A DNA stretch of 64,000 bases, from assembly GCA_030690545.1 (NCBI GenBank), contig JAUYGN010000032.1, forward strand, positions 1-64,000. The letters are read 5' to 3'. The first letter of the stretch is position 1, and each line of letters starts with the position of its first letter. Origin of the DNA: Solirubrobacteraceae bacterium (GTDB taxonomy: Bacteria > Actinomycetota > Thermoleophilia > Solirubrobacterales > Solirubrobacteraceae). The position numbers and the translations under genes were made by a program. The notes under the pieces were generated by a model. It saw only the letters and a program-made list of their open reading frames with translations. It had not been told where the DNA came from and did not search any database. Below are positions 28,798 through 37,859 of the stretch, piece by piece.

Positions 28798-31226
28798 CGA
28801 TCCTCCCGAACGGGGGTGGTGTCGAACGCTTGCAGCAGGTCGGCGGGCAGGTCGAACTGGACCTCGCCGACGCGGCCGTCGAGGTCGCGCATCAAGCAGC
28901 GCCCCTTGCGGAACTCGCGCAGCGCGACCAGCCGCGAGCGATCGTCGGGATCGGTGCCCAGCAGCTCCAAGGCCCGCCTGCTCTCGGCGTCGGACTCCTG
29001 GCCGAAGATGAAGTAGGTCCCGACCAGCTCGGACAGATCGCCGAGATCGGCCAAGCGTTGCGTCGCCAACAACACGGTCGCGTTGAACGCCCGCGCCAGG
29101 CGCACCAGCCGATTGATCACCGTCCGGCCCTGCGCCGAGGCGAGCAAGAACCACGCCTCATCGAGCAGCACGAGCTTGTGCTGCGAGCGATCCCCCGATA
29201 CAAGGCGCAGCGCGAGCGCGGCGACCAACGACAGCGTCGCGACCGAGACGCGCTCGCTGCGCGTGTAGGTCTCGCGCGCGGCGCGCGGGTCGGGTAGCAC
29301 CAGACCTGGGGTGCGGATCGTCGTCACCGGCGCCGCCGCCTCGGCCAGCCCGGACGCGCTTCCGTCGCCGAAGCCGAGCCGCGCGAGCCCGAAGTCGGCG
29401 ACGACCTCAAGCGCCTCGGCCGCCTCGACCGCCGCGCCGCCACCCGCGTCGCGGAGCTGGTCGATCACCGCCAGCGAGCTGCGCCCGCCGCGGCGGATGA
29501 CCTCGCGCACCGCGCGGCCGATCGCGACCTCCCACGACGGCGGCGGCTCGCGCAGCAACTCCAACAGGTAGGACGCGCACAGCTCCTCGCGCAGGTCAGA
29601 CAGCCCGATCGCCAACGGGTCCAGCGCCCCGCGGTGCTCCTCGGCGCCCGACAGCTCCAGCGCCCGCACCCGCCCCTGAAGCCCCGGCGCCTGCTCGAAG
29701 CCGTGATCGGGCTTCGGATCGAAGTCCACGATCCGGCTGCCGCGCCGCTCGGCCGCATACGCGATCGCCTCTGCGGCGACGGTCTTTCCGCTTCCGAGCG
29801 TCCCGGCGAGGAGCACCGCGGAGGTCCGGGCCTCGCGCGACGGCGCGGTCGCGTCATAGCGCACCGGCCGCGGGCGCCCGCCTGGCGTGTAGCCGATGTA
29901 GATGCCGCGCAGCGCTCCGACCTGGCGGGTCGCGATGGGCATGAGCGCGCCGAACTGCTCGACCGTCAACTGCTGGACGTAGTCGGTGGTGGCGCCGCCA
30001 TCGGGGCGCGGCAGGTGGTCGTAGAAGAGCTGTTCCTGCAACCCGCGCGGCCGGTGCAGCGCGAGGTCGCCGTAGGCGTCGCCCAAGGCCAGCATCCGCC
30101 GCTCCAACTCCTCCGTTTCGGCGGCACCTACGGCGAGGGAGAGCCAGCCGTAGAGCATCGGCGGCCGCGCGCCGGAGCCGAGGATCGCCTCGTACTCGCG
30201 CGCGAGCACGCGGTCCTCCTCGGCCAGCCAGCCCGGACCCTGTACCGAGCCCTCGGCCTGCTCGCGGAAGGCGTCCTCGACATCGAGGATGCGCCGCCGC
30301 ACCTGCGCCAGCGCCTCGCGGTTGCCCAGCCAGCGACAGTGCAGGCAGGCGTCGACCGGGAACTCGACCGCCTCCAACGGCGCGAACATCAACTCGGCCT
30401 GCGGGCCGGGGAACTCCGCCTCCTCGGCTAGCGCGCCAAGCACGCAGAACGCCTGCTGCGAGGTACCCTCCTCGGCCTCGACGCTCAACCCAGGCGGCCG
30501 CGATGGGTCCTCGCGCACCGGCGCGTTGACCAGCCGCCGCAGATCATGCTCCAGCGGCTCGTAGGCCACCTGTCCATCCGGGGCCTCGACGACCAGCGCA
30601 TCGGGGCGCCAGTGCGGGTCCGATTGCGGCTCGCCGATTCCGCGCACGGGGGCGCGGCGCAGCAGCCACTCAAGCTCGCGGGTCTCGGCGCGGCGCAGCG
30701 AGACGACGCCGAGCAGCCGCTCGAACAGCCGCTGCTCGGCCGTCGCCAGCGCCTCCAGCTCGGCGCCCGAGATCGGGCGGGCGGCGGCGACGCCGAGCAG
30801 GTCCTCGAGGCGGCGTCGGCCGCGATCGGCCTGGCGCACGAACGAGCCCCCAAACGTCGTGCTGCGGCGCTCGGCCAGTGAGACCGCGAGATAGACCTCC
30901 GGCACATGCGAGGCCAGCCCGCGCAGCCGCTCGGCGTGCTCGGCGAGATAGCCGCGCCACGCCTCGCGGTCTTGGCCGCGCTCGTCCAGCAGCCCGTCCA
31001 GCTCGGTCTCGTAGCGCTCTGCCGGGTAGGCGCGCTGCACCCGCCACAGCGAGAAGTCCGCGCCGACCACGTAGGCCAGCCGCTCCAACCGGCGCTGCCA
31101 AAGCCACTTGTCGGCGACCGGCAGGTGCGGATATGAGACCAGCGAGAGCCGGTAGAGCGCCGCGGCCTCGCCGCCGCGACCGAGGAGCATGTTGCCGCGC
31201 GCGTAGCGCAACGGGAACCCGGTCAC
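28794..31226 (-). CDS. VirB4-like T4SS ATPase
   Basis: AVLLAGTLGSGKTVAAEAIAYAAERRGSRIVDFDPKPDH; KLVLLDEAWFLLASAQGRTVINRLVRLARAFNATVLLATQRLADLGDL. Confidence 0.88.
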   Translation of the reverse strand: MTGFPLRYARGNMLLGRGGEAAALYRLSLVSYPHLPVADKWLWQRRLERLAYVVGADFSLWRVQRAYPAERYETELDGLLDERGQDREAWRGYLAEHAERLRGLASHVPEVYLAVSLAERRSTTFGGSFVRQADRGRRRLEDLLGVAAARPISGAELEALATAEQRLFERLLGVVSLRRAETRELEWLLRRAPVRGIGEPQSDPHWRPDALVVEAPDGQVAYEPLEHDLRRLVNAPVREDPSRPPGLSVEAEEGTSQQAFCVLGALAEEAEFPGPQAELMFAPLEAVEFPVDACLHCRWLGNREALAQVRRRILDVEDAFREQAEGSVQGPGWLAEEDRVLAREYEAILGSGARPPMLYGWLSLAVGAAETEELERRMLALGDAYGDLALHRPRGLQEQLFYDHLPRPDGGATTDYVQQLTVEQFGALMPIATRQVGALRGIYIGYTPGGRPRPVRYDATAPSREARTSAVLLAGTLGSGKTVAAEAIAYAAERRGSRIVDFDPKPDHGFEQAPGLQGRVRALELSGAEEHRGALDPLAIGLSDLREELCASYLLELLREPPPSWEVAIGRAVREVIRRGGRSSLAVIDQLRDAGGGAAVEAAEALEVVADFGLARLGFGDGSASGLAEAAAPVTTIRTPGLVLPDPRAARETYTRSERVSVATLSLVAALALRLVSGDRSQHKLVLLDEAWFLLASAQGRTVINRLVRLARAFNATVLLATQRLADLGDLSELVGTYFIFGQESDAESRRALELLGTDPDDRSRLVALREFRKGRCLMRDLDGRVGEVQFDLPADLLQAFDTTPVREDR

Positions 31227-31972
31227 GGCCGCACCTCGACCCGCTCGCCCGCCGCCAGCTCCAGCGAGCGAACCGGCGTCCACCGCCGCTGGCGCCAACG
31301 CACCGAACCGAGCGGCCGCGCCGCGATCCGCGAGCGACGCCGGCGAACCAGCAACCGGTCGCGCAGCCGCACGACCGCCGGGCCGCGCACGCGCGAGCGC
31401 CGCAGTCGCGAGGAGTGCTCATCCGGCGCGACCCACAGCCCCCAACGCAGGACTCGCGCGGCGCCGGCCGGGGGCAGCGGGCGGCCGAGCGACCGCCGGC
31501 CAGCGTCGAGCCGCACCCGCAACCAGCTCGCCGCGTAGCGGTGCGCGGAGCGGCCGTCCGGGGTCGCCTGCGTCGCCAGCGTCGCGACCAACGCGGGCAC
31601 GATCACGAGCCGCAACGGCCAGTCCAGCGAACCGATCAGCCAGCCGCAGACCGGCACCGCCACAAGCGCCCCGGCCGCGGCGACCGCCGCGCCCAACCTG
31701 CCACCCCAGACCGACCCTGCGAGGCCCGCGACCAGCGCGGCGACAATCGCGACCGTCCCGGACTGCGAGGAGACCAGGATGACCGCGAGCAGAGTCGCCA
31801 GCGCGTACCCGAGCCAGCGCAGCGGCACCCCGCCGGGAACCGGCAGCGGGCGGCCCTGGACCTGGTAGATACGTCGCTCGGGCGTGAAAATCCGCTGGTA
31901 GGAGCGGATCACCCCGTAGCGCTCCTCGGTCCCGCCGCCGCTGGCGGGCTCGGGCTCAGGGGAGGATCTCAT
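31223..31972 (-). CDS. TcpE-family conjugal transfer membrane protein
   Basis: SYQRIFTPERRIYQVQGRPLPVPGGVPLRWLGYALATLLAV. Confidence 0.75.
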   Translation of the reverse strand: MRSSPEPEPASGGGTEERYGVIRSYQRIFTPERRIYQVQGRPLPVPGGVPLRWLGYALATLLAVILVSSQSGTVAIVAALVAGLAGSVWGGRLGAAVAAAGALVAVPVCGWLIGSLDWPLRLVIVPALVATLATQATPDGRSAHRYAASWLRVRLDAGRRSLGRPLPPAGAARVLRWGLWVAPDEHSSRLRRSRVRGPAVVRLRDRLLVRRRRSRIAARPLGSVRWRQRRWTPVRSLELAAGERVEVRP

Positions 31973-32264
31973 TGCCGATCCCGCGGGCGGTATCGGCCAC
32001 CTGGTCGGGCGAGAACACCAGCCACGCCACGACCACCGCCGCCAAGAAGAAGACCCCGAGCTCGGTGTAGCGGCGGTTGATCAGGAAGATCAACGCGACG
32101 ATCGCGATTACCCCGCCGTAGATCTGGCCGGCGTAGCGGCGCAGCAGGCCGCCCAGGTTCTCGCCCACGTCGTTACCGGCCTGCGCCAGCGCCTCCGGCG
32201 CCACCACCAGCCCGACCACGACCACCGCAGCGAACACGACGAACACCAGCGCGCGGCGGCTCAT
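31956..32264 (-). CDS. small two-TM protein (TcpD/VirB2-like)
   Basis: signal-like N-terminus; ENLGGLLRRYAGQIYGGVIAIVALIFLINRRYTELGVFFLAAVVVAW. Confidence 0.6.
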   Translation of the reverse strand: MSRRALVFVVFAAVVVVGLVVAPEALAQAGNDVGENLGGLLRRYAGQIYGGVIAIVALIFLINRRYTELGVFFLAAVVVAWLVFSPDQVADTARGIGNEILP

Positions 32265-33232
32265 GACAGCTCCCCCGCGACCGACGCCACATACCACCGT
32301 TCGAGGCGCACGAGATCGAGCCGGTAGCGCGCCGGATAGACCGCCCGCGTCGCGGTGTCGCGCAGTCGAACGGTCGCGACCACCGTCGCTCGCGCCTCGT
32401 CCTCGGCCCGGTCGATCCGACCGACCTCGGAGACCTCGGCGAGTTCGAGCCCAGGGGCCAGCGACCCCACGCGCGCCCCAGACGCGACGAAGAACGCCAG
32501 ATCCTCCTGCCCGGCTCCCGCGAGATACGCGGCAAGGAAGCGGCCCACCAACCGCTCGATCTCCTGCGCTCCCGGCCCCGACAGGGGCGAAGGCTCCGAA
32601 ACATCGACCGCGCCGGTCTGGGGACCGGCGACCAGCGCGGGCAAGTCGAACGCCACCAATCCACCGGCGCCATCACGAGCCACCGGGACCACCACATGAT
32701 GCTGCTCGCCGCTCGCGAGCGTGCAGGCGACCGTGATCAACGCCCGGCCGGGCGCCACCCGCTCACTGCCCGCGACGACCGCCTCGACTACGGCTTGCCC
32801 TTTGCCGCGAGTCGGCAGCGCCCGAGCGAAGCGCCCGCGCAGCGACGGCGCCAACAGCCCATCCAACGCTTCGACGGCCGTGTCGTCGGCGCCCGCTCGC
32901 CAGCTCAGATACGCACGTCCGACGCCGACCGCGAATGCGCGCTCGGCATCGCCGGGGAAAGACGACGCCTCATTGAGCGGCGCCGCTGCCTGGTCTCGTC
33001 CGGCGTCGGAGACGATGTCCCCGACGCCCCGCATGAGCACCAGCAACAGCAGCGCCCACAACAGCACCCGCCCGCCGGTCCGCGCGACAGCGCCGACCGT
33101 CCTCGTACCTGCGGGATCGGAATGAGCCGACCCCGCCCCTTCGGCTCCAACGCCATCACGGCCCCCAACGCGAAGGCGAGCAGCGAGCTTTCGACCACGC
33201 CGCGGTCGATCGCTGTCTTGCCTTTGTGTCAC
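32261..33232 (-). CDS. TcpC-like conjugal transfer protein
   Basis: one TM; two NTF2-like segments; FLAAYLAGAGQEDLAFFVASGARVGSLAPGLELAEVSEVGRI. Confidence 0.75.
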   Translation of the reverse strand: MTQRQDSDRPRRGRKLAARLRVGGRDGVGAEGAGSAHSDPAGTRTVGAVARTGGRVLLWALLLLVLMRGVGDIVSDAGRDQAAAPLNEASSFPGDAERAFAVGVGRAYLSWRAGADDTAVEALDGLLAPSLRGRFARALPTRGKGQAVVEAVVAGSERVAPGRALITVACTLASGEQHHVVVPVARDGAGGLVAFDLPALVAGPQTGAVDVSEPSPLSGPGAQEIERLVGRFLAAYLAGAGQEDLAFFVASGARVGSLAPGLELAEVSEVGRIDRAEDEARATVVATVRLRDTATRAVYPARYRLDLVRLERWYVASVAGELS

Positions 33233-33471
33233 CTACGACCTCCTGGTCTGCCGCCGGCCTGATCGCGACCCAGTGCCGCGGCAACCGTTCGGCTGTTACA
33301 CAGGGAGGTCTAAGACGAATTAGGTGAAAACACCACAACTATGTACGCACACACGTTCACCACTTACGTAGTGAAAGCGGCCGCCATGCTCCGAGGAACT
33401 GACATCGACGTCTGACGGTGAAGTAACAGTGCGTCCGACGCCCTGGGTGGCGACTGGTGCCGGCCGGCCTC

Positions 33472-33831
33472 TTACTCGGAGGAGAAGAGGTCGCCAAGCT
33501 CCTCGGCACGCGCCGAGATAGACGAGGCCATCTGCTCGACCAGCCACCAGCCAGTCCAGTCGACCAGCGCATAGCGAACGGTGTTCGCCTCCTTGCGACG
33601 GCTGACCATCCCCGCCTGATGCAGCGTCGCCAGATGGCGGGAGACATTCTGATGCGTCGTGGGAAGCTGATCGCAAAGTTCCTGCACCGTCGCCTCGCCC
33701 GCGTTCAGCAGCTCCAACAGCCGAATCCGCGTCGGCTCAGCGACGACCCGCAACCGCGTCGCGATCACGTCAATCGCCTCCTCCGACAGCGGCGCGCCGG
33801 TCCTCGGGTCGCCGCTCACGACAACCACCAC
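33472..33831 (-). CDS. ArsR/SmtB-family HTH regulator
   Basis: LRVVAEPTRIRLLELLNAGEATVQELCDQLPTTHQNVSRHLATLHQAGMVSRRKE. Confidence 0.85.
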   Translation of the reverse strand: MVVVVSGDPRTGAPLSEEAIDVIATRLRVVAEPTRIRLLELLNAGEATVQELCDQLPTTHQNVSRHLATLHQAGMVSRRKEANTVRYALVDWTGWWLVEQMASSISARAEELGDLFSSE

Positions 33832-34130
33832 CCCGGCGCCGGCAACACGCAGATCGCCGATCCGGGTCCAAGATCCAGTCCGCTCGTCTCGACGCCTGTC
33901 CCGCAGCGGTCCGGGTCTGGCGTCGAACTGGCCCGGTCCGTCGAACCGCTCATCACTACCGCCAATCTTCGGAGGAGCGATCGGCTACGGACAACTCTCC
34001 TCTGCCCTTGAAACAGCATCTCCCCGCGAAAGTTGCACAGGAGCAGGGAGAACACCACAAGCGGATCAAACGTGTACGCAATTGCGCAAACAGTCAACTA
34101 TTCGGCCATGGATGACCGGGTGCGCCGGAC

Positions 34131-34526
34131 ATGCACCGGGCGCCGAGAAGTAATACTCTCTGCCCAACGATCCGAGTGGGCGACGAGCTGCCGACCACCT
34201 ACGAGCATTACGCGGACTTTCTTGCGGGCGACTCACGTCGTGAGGGCGACGCGCTTGAGCTTGGCGCCAATTGGTCAGACGGTGGAAAGTTCTATCGAGC
34301 CTGCTGGTATGCCGAGACCGGCGAGCTGACCTTCGAGCGGATCTCGGCCGCGGAACCGCTCGACCTCGAAGACTTCCACCATGGCATCGCCGGCCCAGTG
34401 GAGATCGTGACCCGTGTTCCCGATCGTCGAACGCTCGATGCTCTAGTAGGCCGCTGGCCTGATATCGCCGCCGGTCTGCCGCGCCGCCTAGAAGCACTCC
34501 GACAGTTGATCGCAAGCCACGGCTGA
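34131..34526 (+). CDS. hypothetical protein
   Basis: YEHYADFLAGDSRREGDALELGANWSDGGKFYRACWYAETGELTFERI; start uncertain (GTG near 34176 possible). Confidence 0.5.
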   Translation: MHRAPRSNTLCPTIRVGDELPTTYEHYADFLAGDSRREGDALELGANWSDGGKFYRACWYAETGELTFERISAAEPLDLEDFHHGIAGPVEIVTRVPDRRTLDALVGRWPDIAAGLPRRLEALRQLIASHG

Positions 34527-34624
34527 TCGCGATGCGGTTGCGCAGAGGGAGCCCTCGCGGGGATCAGGCGTGGGTTGTCGCGTCGCTGGTCAGACGCTGT
34601 CCAGCACATCAGCGCTAGCGCATC

Positions 34625-34730
34625 GACGCAAAGGCGGTGCGGTGACTATGAGGCTTGAGGTTGGGCGGTGGTAACCTTTCCGCAGGTGTGCCGGGAAGAC
34701 TGGTCGGCGGTGGATTCGTCGACCCATTTA
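34625..34730 (+). ncRNA. candidate structured cis-regulatory RNA leader (possible nhaA-I/Li+-type or other cation riboswitch) ahead of the CBS-NhaA-Trk operon
   Basis: aggtt(34658-62)/aacct(34673-77) hairpin; gccg(34690-93)/cggc(34705-08) hairpin overlapping an alternative ggtcg(34702-06)/cgacc(34720-24); just upstream of an aggagga SD. Confidence 0.45.
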
Positions 34731-34743
34731 GGAGGACTTCTCG

Positions 34744-34845
34744 GTGGCATCGTCCCATTCTGCGTTTGCGGCAGCCTGTAGTGCGCTTCGCCGTGCCGAG
34801 GCTTCTGTCTGCGCCGAGCGTGGCGGAGGGACGGGGGCGTCATGA
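34744..34845 (+). CDS. 33-aa leader ORF overlapping the CBS gene start
   Basis: aggagga SD, GTG start, VASSHSAFAAACSALRRAEASVCAERGGGTGAS*, stop overlaps next start as ATGA. Confidence 0.45.
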   Translation: MASSHSAFAAACSALRRAEASVCAERGGGTGAS

Positions 34846-35291
34846 TCGACGACGGGCTCGTGCTACGCGACGTGCCGACGGTGCGTGACGACGACGATGT
34901 CGGGCACGCGACGCAAGTACTTCTGAGGAGCGGGCTTCCGGCGCTGCCGGTGGTCGATGGGCAGGATCGCCTCGTCGGGATCTTCGGGGAGCGCGAGTGC
35001 ATCACGGCGATCTTCCCCGGCTACCTGGACCAGCTCACGCATCTCGGCTTCGTACCCCGAACGCTCGACGTCGTCCTGGAGCGCGACCGGAGCAGCCGCG
35101 ATGCGCCGGTCGCCGAGTGCATGAACAAAGAGCATGTCGATGTCAGCCCGGCGTTCTCTGCCCTCCAGATCGCCGAGACGTTTCTCCACCACCGCGTGTC
35201 GATCGTGCCGGTCGTCGACCGGGAGCGGATCCAGGGCATTGTCACCCGGAAGGACTTCTTCCAAGCCGCGGCGGGCCGGTTCCTTGGCTGA
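34842..35291 (+). CDS. tandem CBS-domain protein
   Basis: HATQVLLRSGLPALPVVDGQDRLVGIFGERECI ... ETFLHHRVSIVPVVDRERIQGIVTRKDFF. Confidence 0.88.
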   Translation: MIDDGLVLRDVPTVRDDDDVGHATQVLLRSGLPALPVVDGQDRLVGIFGERECITAIFPGYLDQLTHLGFVPRTLDVVLERDRSSRDAPVAECMNKEHVDVSPAFSALQIAETFLHHRVSIVPVVDRERIQGIVTRKDFFQAAAGRFLG

Positions 35292-36516
35292 GACCACCGC
35301 CCGGCGGCTCGTCCGTCGGCGCCTGGGCGCGGCGGCCGAGTTCGTGCGCGACGAGACGGTCGGTGGGGCGATCCTGCTGGCGGCGGCCGTCGTGGCACTG
35401 ATCTGGGCGAACTTGGGCGGTAGCTACGAGTCGGTGTGGTCGACCGAGTTGACGTTGGGGGTGGGGTCGCTGTCGCTGACCGAGGATCTGCGTCACTGGG
35501 TCAACGACGGGTTGATGGTGCTGTTCTTCTTCGTCGTCGCGTTGGAGGTTAAGCGCGAGTTGGTTGTCGGCGAGCTGGCCGACCGGCGGGCGGCGGCTGT
35601 GCCGGTGCTCGGCGCGTTCGGCGGGGTGGCCTTGCCAGCGGCAATCTTTCTGGCGGTCACGCTCGCTTTTGGCGATTCGGGTGCGACCGACGGCTGGGCG
35701 ATCCCGGCTGCGACGGACATCGCGTTCGCGGTCGGGGTGCTGGCGCTGCTGAGCCGTTGGGTGCCGCCGATGCTGAAGTTGTTGCTGTTGACGGTCGCGG
35801 TGGTCGACGACATCGTCGCGATCGCGATCATCGCTGTCTTCTACAGCTCGGGTGTTTCACCGGCCTGGATTGGCGCGGTCGCGGTCGGGCTGGCGACGAT
35901 CGTCGGGATGCGCGTTGCGGGCGTGCGGCCGATCGCCGCATACGTCCCGATCGGGATCGCGATCTGGGTGGCGATGCTGGAGTCCGGCGTCCACGCCACG
36001 ATCGCCGGGGTGACGGTGGGGCTGCTGACTCCGGCGCGTCCGGTGGCCGGCCGTCCGGTGATCGAGCTGCTCGAGGATCGCATTCATCCGTTCACGGTCG
36101 GCTTGGTCGTGCCGCTGTTCGCGCTCGCCAACGCGGGCATTGCGATCGACGGCGACGTGCTCGCCGACGCGGCCTCCAGCCCGATAGCTTGGGGCATCGT
36201 CGCTGGATTGGCGGTCGGCAAGCTCGCTGGCATCGCCGGCACGATGCTGCTGCTGGTGCGTTTGCGGATTGGCAGGCTCCCCGACACGATCCGAGCTACG
36301 CACGTCTGGGGAATGGCCGCCGTGGCCGGGATCGGCTTCACCGTCTCGCTGTTCATCACTCAGCTCGCCTACGAGGACCCGGCAGTGGTCGACGCTGCCA
36401 AGCTAGGAGTCTTCGCCGGCTCGATCACCAGCGCAGCGATCGGAGCGATGATCCTCATGCGGAGCGGCAGGGTCGTGCCTGGCTCGACCACGCCGCCAGG
36501 GGGCAGAGAGCGGTGA
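35284..36516 (+). CDS. nhaA: Na+/H+ antiporter NhaA
   Basis: WVNDGLMVLFFFVVALEVKRELVVGELADRR; AIPAATDIAFAVGVLALL; LLTVAVVDDIVAI; TTG start inferred, overlapping the CBS gene. Confidence 0.92.
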   Translation: MAETTARRLVRRRLGAAAEFVRDETVGGAILLAAAVVALIWANLGGSYESVWSTELTLGVGSLSLTEDLRHWVNDGLMVLFFFVVALEVKRELVVGELADRRAAAVPVLGAFGGVALPAAIFLAVTLAFGDSGATDGWAIPAATDIAFAVGVLALLSRWVPPMLKLLLLTVAVVDDIVAIAIIAVFYSSGVSPAWIGAVAVGLATIVGMRVAGVRPIAAYVPIGIAIWVAMLESGVHATIAGVTVGLLTPARPVAGRPVIELLEDRIHPFTVGLVVPLFALANAGIAIDGDVLADAASSPIAWGIVAGLAVGKLAGIAGTMLLLVRLRIGRLPDTIRATHVWGMAAVAGIGFTVSLFITQLAYEDPAVVDAAKLGVFAGSITSAAIGAMILMRSGRVVPGSTTPPGGRER

Positions 36517-37859
36517 GGGCAATAGTGATTGGTGCCGGCGAGGTCGGCGTGAACGTCGCGCGTACGCTCAGCGTCGACGGCCACGACGTTACGGTCGTGG
36601 ACACCGACCCCGTCCGCTGCGCCGCGGTTCAGGGTGAGTTGGACGTGCTCGTCGTGGAGGGCAACGGCGGCAGTCCGCGCGTGCTGGCAGAGGTCGAGGC
36701 CGGCTCGGTCGATCTGCTCGCCGCGACGACCGATAGCGACGAGGCGAACGTGATCGCCGCGCTCGGGGCGCGTCAGCTCGGGACGCGCACGACGGTCGCG
36801 CGGGTTCGTGACCCTGATTTCTTTGGTCCTGACGAGTCGTTCGCGCGTGACGTGCTGGGCATCGACTTCGTGATCGACCCGGACAGGGCGACCGCCAGGG
36901 ACGTCGCCGACGCGCTGGGGCTGCCGGGTGCGGTGTCGGTCGAGTACTTCGGCGACGGTCGCCTGGCGCTGGCTGAGGTCATCGTCACCGACTCTTCGCC
37001 ATTGCTGGGGATCGAGTTGGCCCAGCGCGAGCGGCCCTATCCGGCGTTCGTGGTCGGGCTCTCCCGCCGTGGCAAGGCGAGTCTGACCCGCCCGGAGGTC
37101 GTGCCCGAGCTGGGCGACCACCTGCTGGTCGCGGTCTCGACCGAGCATGTGCGGCCGGCAGTCGCGCATTTCGCCGGCAGGACTCGGGAGGTGCGTGAGT
37201 GCGTGGTCTTCGGCGGCGGGCGGATCGGCTTCCAGCTAGCCAAGCTGTTGGAGCGCACGCGGGTGCGGGTGACGATGCTTGAGCGCGACGAGATCCGTGC
37301 TCGATTCCTGGCCGAGAAGCTGCCCCGCGTGACCGTGTTGCACGACGAGGGCGTCAGCTCCGGGGCGTTGGCGGCCGCCAACGTCGCCGAGGCGGACGCG
37401 TTCGTCGCCTGCGCCGGGGACGACCGGGCGAACCTGCTTGCGGCGCTCAACGCCAAGCGGCTCGGGGCCGATCTCAGCATGTCGATCGTCTCGCGTGAGG
37501 AGTTCACGCCGCTGGTCGACGCGCTCGCGATCGACGCGTCGTTTTCGCCGCGCCTGATCGCCGCCGAGGCGATCTTGCGCTTCGTGCACACCAAGACGGT
37601 GCGCGCGATCCATCTGCTGCGCAGCGGGTTCGAGGTGATCGAGCTGGAGGCCGAGGAGGGAGCGCGGATCGTCGGCAAGGGGCTCGGCGACACCCACGGC
37701 ATGCTGCGCGGCTGTCGAGTCGGGGCGATCCTGCGCGGTACTGAGGCGATGATCCCCGAGCGGGGCATGGAGGTGCTCCCCGGCGATCGGGTCCTGATGC
37801 TCGGCGTTGCGGGTGCGCTGTCGGGCGTCGAGCCGTTCTTCACCTGCGACGGCCGATGA
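36513..37859 (+). CDS. trkA: Trk system potassium transporter TrkA (two RCK domains)
   Basis: VRAIVIGAGEVGVNVARTLSVDGHDVTVVDTDP ... CVVFGGGRIGFQLAKLLERTRVRVTMLERDEIRARFLAE. Confidence 0.92.
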   Translation: MRAIVIGAGEVGVNVARTLSVDGHDVTVVDTDPVRCAAVQGELDVLVVEGNGGSPRVLAEVEAGSVDLLAATTDSDEANVIAALGARQLGTRTTVARVRDPDFFGPDESFARDVLGIDFVIDPDRATARDVADALGLPGAVSVEYFGDGRLALAEVIVTDSSPLLGIELAQRERPYPAFVVGLSRRGKASLTRPEVVPELGDHLLVAVSTEHVRPAVAHFAGRTREVRECVVFGGGRIGFQLAKLLERTRVRVTMLERDEIRARFLAEKLPRVTVLHDEGVSSGALAAANVAEADAFVACAGDDRANLLAALNAKRLGADLSMSIVSREEFTPLVDALAIDASFSPRLIAAEAILRFVHTKTVRAIHLLRSGFEVIELEAEEGARIVGKGLGDTHGMLRGCRVGAILRGTEAMIPERGMEVLPGDRVLMLGVAGALSGVEPFFTCDGR

